Position numbers and translations under genes: made by a program. Shown here piece after piece: positions 6,812-10,298 of a DNA stretch of 10,298 bases (the first letter of the stretch is position 1; each line of letters opens with the position of its first letter). Origin of the DNA: an uncultured Mollicutes bacterium (GTDB lineage: Bacteria; Bacillota_I; Bacilli_A; RFN20; CAG-449); the NCBI GenBank assembly GCA_900551385.1, contig URVS01000038.1, positions 1 through 10,298 of the forward strand, read 5' to 3'. The notes beneath the pieces were generated by a model. The model was not told the origin of the DNA, did not search any database, and saw only the letters and a list, made by a program, of their open reading frames with translations.

Positions 6812-8479
6812 ATGAAGAGAAGAGATGTTAGTTTATTAATTTTACCATTAATTATATTAAGTGGTTGTAATCCAAATAATAGTAATAATACTGCTCCATC
6901 AGAACAAAGATTAGCTACTTTATTAAATAATATTGATGTTAATAAAGTTGTATCATTTGATTTTGAAGATAGATCTTATGATTTTGATACTTATAATAAT
7001 TCAAAATATATTATTACAGGTAATATTAAAAAAGCAGTTGTTAATTATAGAGCTAATCATAATTTTAAATTATTTAATGATAATGTTACTGATGATATTG
7101 TTGTTTATCCTTTAGTAGGTGTTGAAAAACCTACTATGCCTAGTGACGCTACATCAACAGAAGCAAAAGGACAAATATATACTACAAGTGATGGTTATTT
7201 ATTTGATTATTTAGTTTGTGATTCTGAGCCAAGTCAATCTTATGTTAATTGTTATGAAATTGATTATTTTAATAATTTAGATACTTATTTCAATTATTTA
7301 AATATTATTAATATGGCTTTTGAAGCATTTAGCGATTATGATTCATATTTTAGTGAAGAAGATGGTTATACTCCTGCTGATATTAGTATTGATTCTAAAG
7401 GTGATATGGAAATATATCATTTAGGTTCTTCTTTCCCTGGCAGTGCAACTTATAAACCATATTTAATTAGTTTTGATATTGAATATAATAATAAAACTAA
7501 TTCTTTTGAAAAAATTTCTTATACTGAAAGAAGTAGGTTAAGTACGGTTGAAGGTGATTTAGAAACTGAAACTGATTCTTTAAGAATTTGGACAATTAGT
7601 AATATGAATTTTGGAGATAAACAAAATTTTACAGGTGATAAATATAATTTTGATAATATTACAAATAAAGATAATATTCATGATGCTCCCAATAAAATTG
7701 TAGATGTTTCTAATAAAGAAAATGGTTCTTTAGATGATCAAACTACTTTATCTATTATTCAAAATATTTATGCATATACAAGAAATGTAAGGCAAACTAA
7801 TTATTCAATGTATTTCCATAATGCTTTTGATATTGCTAATACTAATTCTATTATCGGTGATGCTATTTTTGAAGGTAAAATTACTGCATATAAAAATAAT
7901 ATTACTGATAATGTTGGTAAAATTCAAAAAGTTAATAAAGATGGATTACCAACTAGTGAAGCACCTGCTAATTATCGAATTTTAACTGAAATAGTGGATG
8001 AAGAAGGATATCAAGGTGTTTTAAGAACTGGAAAATTTGATAAATATATGACTTCATGTTTAGCATTTGCTTTAAAATCAACTTTTGTATCATCTAGAAC
8101 ATATTTAGATCCTAATCCACTATATTGGAATGAAATTAGTTCTATTCTTGCTGATTTTACAGATTACAAATTAGGTAATAATGTTATTGATTCTTCAACA
8201 AATGTGCAAATATCTGTTTCTGGAATTAAAAATGATAATTCTTTAACTATAATTGGTCAACGTCATAAAACAACTTATTTTGTAGAATATATTGATGTTT
8301 TTACATTTAATATTGAAAATAATGTTTTAACTTCATGTAAATTTGAAGCAACAGGTAAAAAATATACTGATGTTTATGAAGCTAAATTTGTTTATGGTGA
8401 AAAAACTAATTTTACAGGAGAAAAAATTTCAGATGATATTACTACTCAAGTTGAAATGAGTGCATTTAATATTATTTAA
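6812..8479 (+). CDS. Lipoprotein 3 with a duplicated module, function unknown
   Basis: A 555-residue lipoprotein. After MKRRD a short hydrophobic core leads to the lipobox ILSG with Cys19 and an Asn/Ser linker. The remainder appears to be two copies of one module of about 260 residues. Copy 1 begins QRLATLLNNIDVNK and ends NFGDKQNFTGDKYNFD (266-281). Copy 2 begins TTLSIIQNIYAYTRN near 309 and ends VYGEKTNFTGEKISDD (527-542). The closing FG-[D/E] motif also appears at 486-488 of lipoprotein 2, so the genes share ancestry. No transmembrane segment or catalytic motif is seen. The gene lies 9 bases after lipoprotein 2, is probably translationally coupled to it, and is followed by a strong terminator, so it ends the operon. 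Likely anchored on the outer face of the membrane with its neighbours. The lipoprotein call is firm and the module duplication likely; no function is assignable. Confidence 0.85.
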   Translation: MKRRDVSLLILPLIILSGCNPNNSNNTAPSEQRLATLLNNIDVNKVVSFDFEDRSYDFDTYNNSKYIITGNIKKAVVNYRANHNFKLFNDNVTDDIVVYPLVGVEKPTMPSDATSTEAKGQIYTTSDGYLFDYLVCDSEPSQSYVNCYEIDYFNNLDTYFNYLNIINMAFEAFSDYDSYFSEEDGYTPADISIDSKGDMEIYHLGSSFPGSATYKPYLISFDIEYNNKTNSFEKISYTERSRLSTVEGDLETETDSLRIWTISNMNFGDKQNFTGDKYNFDNITNKDNIHDAPNKIVDVSNKENGSLDDQTTLSIIQNIYAYTRNVRQTNYSMYFHNAFDIANTNSIIGDAIFEGKITAYKNNITDNVGKIQKVNKDGLPTSEAPANYRILTEIVDEEGYQGVLRTGKFDKYMTSCLAFALKSTFVSSRTYLDPNPLYWNEISSILADFTDYKLGNNVIDSSTNVQISVSGIKNDNSLTIIGQRHKTTYFVEYIDVFTFNIENNVLTSCKFEATGKKYTDVYEAKFVYGEKTNFTGEKISDDITTQVEMSAFNII

Positions 8480-8502
8480 TTTTTATAATTATTATTACAA
8501 TA

Positions 8503-8533
8503 AAATCTCTTTATTTAGGTAAAGAGATTTTTT
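8503..8533 (+). terminator. Rho-independent terminator of the lipoprotein operon
   Basis: AAATCTCTTTA (8503-8513) and TAAAGAGATTT (8520-8530) form an 11-bp stem with loop TTTAGG, ending in six T (8528-8533). It lies 24 bases after the stop of lipoprotein 3. A near-identical copy is found at 9130-9161. Confidence 0.9.
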
Positions 8534-8659
8534 ATTAACTAGGAAATTATAAATGAAAATGTAAATAAAGAAAAAACGCCGAGATGGTAAAAAAACTAAT
8601 TATTTTCTAATGTAGTAAAATAATTTTGCTTTATTTGATTATAAAAATTTTAAGAACAA

Positions 8660-8721
8660 AATCACGAAAAAACACATGATTGTGTGATTATAATCTCATA
8701 AATGATAAGAAAAGTGTGATT
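8660..8721. repeat. Nested inverted and direct repeats upstream of the ATPase remnant
   Basis: AATCAC (8660-8665) is inverted as GTGATT (8684-8689). ACACA-TGAT-TGTGT (8672-8685) is a perfect dyad. GATTATAATC (8686-8695) is a 10-base palindrome. GTGTGATT occurs at 8682-8689 and again at 8714-8721, 32 bases (about three helical turns) apart. Together they look like operator half-sites ahead of a promoter, but no regulator is recognised. Confidence 0.35.
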
Positions 8722-8726
8722 TGACA

Positions 8727-8755
8727 TTATTAATGTGGCTTTATTTGTTTATAAT
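8727..8755 (+). promoter_or_regulatory. Probable promoter of the decayed ATPase gene
   Basis: A consensus -10 TATAAT (8750-8755) has TTATTA (8727-8732) 17 bases upstream. A perfect TTGACA lies just before this at 8721-8726, but its 23-base spacing to TATAAT is too long for a standard promoter. The -10 is 23 bases before ATG 8779. Confidence 0.4.
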
Positions 8756-8778
8756 CTTAATAAGATAGGTGATATTAT

Positions 8779-9063
8779 ATGAAAAGATTTATTATTGAGA
8801 ATTTAAGAAAATGGAAAGAGTCAAAAAGAAAAAAACTTCTTATTTTAAGATGAGCAAGACAAGTAGGTAAAACTTGGATTTAAGAAGAATTTGCTGATGC
8901 TCTTGTCCGTATAAATTTTGATAAAGAACCTGAATATAATCAATTTTTTGAAAAATCAAAAGATGTAAAAAGAATCATTCAAAATTTATCTTTTGATGGA
9001 AAAATATTGAATATACCATTATATATGATTGATGAACTTGATAGATTATTAAAATTGGTCTAA
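8779..9063 (+). pseudogene. Decayed AAA+ ATPase (DUF4143-type), internally deleted
   Basis: From ATG 8779 (preceded by AGGTGAT) the frame reads MKRFIIENLRKWKES, then LLILR-stop-ARQVGKT, a Walker A region in which the expected first Gly (LRGARQVGKT) is TGA at codon 25. A second stop, TAA, follows TWI at codon 35. The frame continues through VRINFDKEPEYNQFFEKSKD and RIIQNLS, then passes directly into FDGKILNIPLYMIDELDRLL and ends at TAA 9061-9063. The first part matches the N-terminus of predicted AAA+ ATPases carrying a DUF4143 C-terminal domain (usually about 400 residues or more); the last part matches their extreme C-terminus. Roughly 300 codons between them are missing, in frame, with the join at the NLS triplet. 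Two nonsense codons plus the deletion make this non-functional. These ATPases are common multicopy genes in low-GC gut bacteria; their role is poorly defined. The family is recognised from motifs only. Confidence 0.8.
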
Positions 9064-9129
9064 TTATTGTTAAAATTTAATTTTTATAAGAGAATTATAA
9101 ATAATATTATTACTTAAGTTTCGTAATTT

Positions 9130-9161
9130 AATCTCTTTATTTAGGTAAAGAGATTTTTTTT
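9130..9161 (+). terminator. Second copy of the operon terminator
   Basis: AATCTCTTTA (9130-9139), loop TTTAGG and TAAAGAGATT (9146-9155) form a 10-bp stem ending in eight T (9154-9161). Thirty consecutive bases are identical to 8504-8533. It lies 66 bases after the ATPase remnant and probably served as its terminator; the two copies flank the remnant as direct repeats. Confidence 0.88.
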
Positions 9162-9182
9162 GTTACATTTTATTTGTAACAA
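9160..9182. repeat. Perfect dyad between terminator and hypothetical gene; possible operator
   Basis: TTGTTACA (9160-9167) and TGTAACAA (9175-9182) are perfect 8-base inverted arms around a 7-base spacer. TTGTTA (9160-9165) with TCTATT (9183-9188), 17 bases apart, could be the promoter of the gene starting at 9214. The dyad would then cover the -35 and spacer, as an operator does. Both assignments are by eye. Confidence 0.4.
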
Positions 9183-9201
9183 TCTATTTTATATTATCTT
9201 T

Positions 9202-9209
9202 AGAGGTGG
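9202..9209 (+). promoter_or_regulatory. Ribosome binding site that fixes the hypothetical gene start
   Basis: AGAGGTGG lies 4 bases before ATG 9214. The same frame is open back to a TTG at 9160, but that codon sits inside the preceding terminator's T tract and has no Shine-Dalgarno site. Confidence 0.75.
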
Positions 9210-9213
9210 ATAT

Positions 9214-10224
9214 ATGGATATATATGATTTTATTAATTCTAATGATATTAAAAATTATTTAAGGGAAAGAAAATATAAATTTTCATTAACTGAAAAAGTA
9301 TATTTAATAAATCATTCTTTTTATGTTGAATTAGATGATAGATTAAATTTTTTAAAAAAGTTATTAAAAGAAAAAGATGAAGAAGTTAAACCAAGAATGA
9401 ATTTACCAAAAGGAATAAAAAGTATGCATGCATATATAAAAAAATATATTAAATTGCATGAAAAATTAAATGAAATATTTTTTGACAATAATGGTGTTTA
9501 TACATATAAAGTCCTTTATAAAAGTGATAATTCTTATTCTGATTATGAAGAAGTATTTTCTTCTTTTGATAAATGTTTTAAAGAAATAAAAAAAGAAGAT
9601 GATTTAGAATATTTTGTTATAACTAAAAAATCTTTAGATTCAATCAAAAAAATAGAATTAACTTTTAATAATAAGAAAAAACCACTTTTTTATTTTGCTA
9701 ATTATAATATTACTGATTTATTTGAAGATTTAGAGGCTTTGTGGCTTGATATACCAACTCCTTTTACTAAAGGTGATATTTTATATAAAAATTGTAGAAT
9801 ATGGCCTAGAAACAATGATTTAGTGGTCTTAGAATTTCTTAGTACCTGGAATGGAGAAGAATTTAAAAAGAAAGCTTTTTATCAAGGTGAATTTACTCAA
9901 GAAGATTATGATAGAAGAAATAAGCATTATCAAATGTTAAAAGAACAAGGGGATGATTCAGATATGGATGTAGTTGGCTTTTTTCTTGGTGATGTTTGTC
10001 ATGTTTACACTGAAGTTGAATTTAATTATCTTGATTATGAAATATACCGTGGTGAATTAGATAATGATTTAAGATCATTAAAAATTATTTCTGATTATAT
10101 GAAAGAAGAAATAGATTTAGAATATTTATTGAAAACATATAGAATTATTGATTTACAGAAAAAAGCTAGTGATGAAAAATGGTGGTATAATTCAGATATA
10201 CTTTTTGATAAATATAAATTGTAA
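9214..10224 (+). CDS. Conserved hypothetical protein of low-GC Firmicutes, function unknown
   Basis: A 336-residue protein, acidic/lysine-rich, with no signal peptide or transmembrane segment, so probably cytoplasmic. It starts MDIYDFINSNDIKNYLRERKY, a helical N-terminus with a YLRE segment followed by a conserved-looking LTEKVYLINHS. A second helical block (about 70-90) contains MHAYIKKYIKLHEKLNE. The middle is predicted beta with LYKSDNSYSDYEEVFSSFDKC. A distinctive segment LWLDIPTPFTKGDILY lies near 176-191, and DVVGFFLGDVCHVY near 253-266. The DIYDxxNSxDIxxYxRE start and DIPTPFxKGDIL segment are features I associate with uncharacterised Firmicutes proteins of similar length, but I know no assigned function and see no catalytic signature. 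The chosen ATG 9214 follows AGAGGTGG; an upstream TTG at 9160 is rejected. The gene is monocistronic, between two terminators. The coding call is firm; any role would be a guess. Confidence 0.85.
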   Translation: MDIYDFINSNDIKNYLRERKYKFSLTEKVYLINHSFYVELDDRLNFLKKLLKEKDEEVKPRMNLPKGIKSMHAYIKKYIKLHEKLNEIFFDNNGVYTYKVLYKSDNSYSDYEEVFSSFDKCFKEIKKEDDLEYFVITKKSLDSIKKIELTFNNKKKPLFYFANYNITDLFEDLEALWLDIPTPFTKGDILYKNCRIWPRNNDLVVLEFLSTWNGEEFKKKAFYQGEFTQEDYDRRNKHYQMLKEQGDDSDMDVVGFFLGDVCHVYTEVEFNYLDYEIYRGELDNDLRSLKIISDYMKEEIDLEYLLKTYRIIDLQKKASDEKWWYNSDILFDKYKL

Positions 10225-10229
10225 AATAA

Positions 10230-10257
10230 AACCTCCAATTAATGGAGGTTAATTTTT
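10230..10257 (+). terminator. Rho-independent terminator after the hypothetical gene
   Basis: AACCTCCA (10230-10237) and TGGAGGTT (10243-10250) form an 8-bp stem around loop ATTAA, followed by AA and five T (10253-10257). It begins 5 bases after the stop codon. Confidence 0.85.
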
Positions 10258-10298
10258 AGGCTCTCTTAAATAAAGTGGGGTTTTAAAAAAGATTTATT

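Larger units (their letters stand above)
8534..8778. other. Gene-free AT-rich stretch with palindromes and promoter-like repeats
   Basis: No open frame with a ribosome site is seen on either strand. The stretch holds a GCTTTATTTGwTTATAA direct repeat (8629-8645 and 8739-8755), a cluster of short palindromes at 8660-8721, and the probable promoter of the decayed ATPase that follows. Confidence 0.5.

Noticed and set aside
6933..7115. Rightward open frame at 6933-7115
   Set aside because: Out-of-frame shadow within lipoprotein 3, almost only Leu/Ile/Met from ATT/TTA repeats.
8721..8755. TTGACA (8721-8726) paired with TATAAT (8750-8755) as one promoter
   Set aside because: Both hexamers are perfect, but the 23-base spacer is well outside the usual 16-18, so TTATTA at 8727-8732 was preferred as the -35.
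8779..8905. UGA read as tryptophan (Mycoplasma-type code)
   Set aside because: The TGA in the ATPase remnant replaces a conserved Gly of the Walker A motif, not Trp, and a TAA follows ten codons later. TGA is used as the normal stop of the acetyltransferase and Trp is coded by TGG elsewhere.
10249..10298. Leftward C-terminus reading FKTPLYLREPKN at the right edge, possibly a transposase tail
   Set aside because: Only 14 codons are open before another stop at 10296-10294, and the end overlaps the terminator stem; no family could be named.
1..10298. CRISPR array, tRNA, rRNA or riboswitch
   Set aside because: No regularly spaced repeats, cloverleaf-like segments or conserved RNA motifs were seen on either strand.

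Overview
The window joins two compositionally different parts. Positions 1 to about 1250 are moderately GC-rich (one sampled 60-base line is about 47% G+C). They carry a leftward flavodiiron protein gene (fprA type) with a strong ribosome binding site and a recognisable promoter; its C-terminus lies outside the window. From about 1260 to the end the DNA is extremely AT-rich (a sampled coding line is about 23% G+C), and every gene that can be read there runs rightward. Codon choice changes at the same place: the left gene uses CTG, CGC, GGC and GAC freely, while the right-hand genes are dominated by TTA, AGA, GAT and AAT.

The AT-rich part suggests a low-GC Gram-positive bacterium (Bacillota; an uncultured gut Bacilli/Erysipelotrichia/RF39-like lineage is an inference). 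The reasons are strong Shine-Dalgarno sites, Asn/Ser-rich lipoproteins with short signal peptides, and Rho-independent terminators. TAA, TAG and TGA all end genes here, so the standard bacterial code is likely. The jump near 1260 is either recent acquisition of fprA or a mis-joined contig; sequence alone cannot decide.

Layout. 1-1092: fprA (minus, partial). 1163-1190: its promoter, with a small inverted repeat further upstream. 1262-1438: remnant of a helix-turn-helix C-terminus. 1482-1967: GNAT-family acetyltransferase. 2131-8479: three consecutive lipoprotein genes forming one apparent operon, with a promoter at about 2067-2095 and a terminator at 8503-8533. The first is interrupted by an in-frame TAA at codon 42 that separates the signal peptide from an otherwise intact body of about 690 residues. 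The second carries several bacterial Ig-like domains. The second and third share a repeated module ending in an FG-[D/E] strand motif. 8534-8778: gene-free DNA with nested palindromes and a repeated promoter-like sequence. 8779-9063: decayed AAA+ ATPase (DUF4143-type) with two nonsense codons and a large internal deletion. 9130-9161: second copy of the lipoprotein-operon terminator. 9214-10224: conserved hypothetical protein followed by its own terminator.

The most distinctive element is the three-lipoprotein operon, which looks like a lineage-specific set of paralogous surface proteins under rapid change: module duplication, Ig-domain accretion and a fresh nonsense mutation. No function can be assigned to it from sequence.
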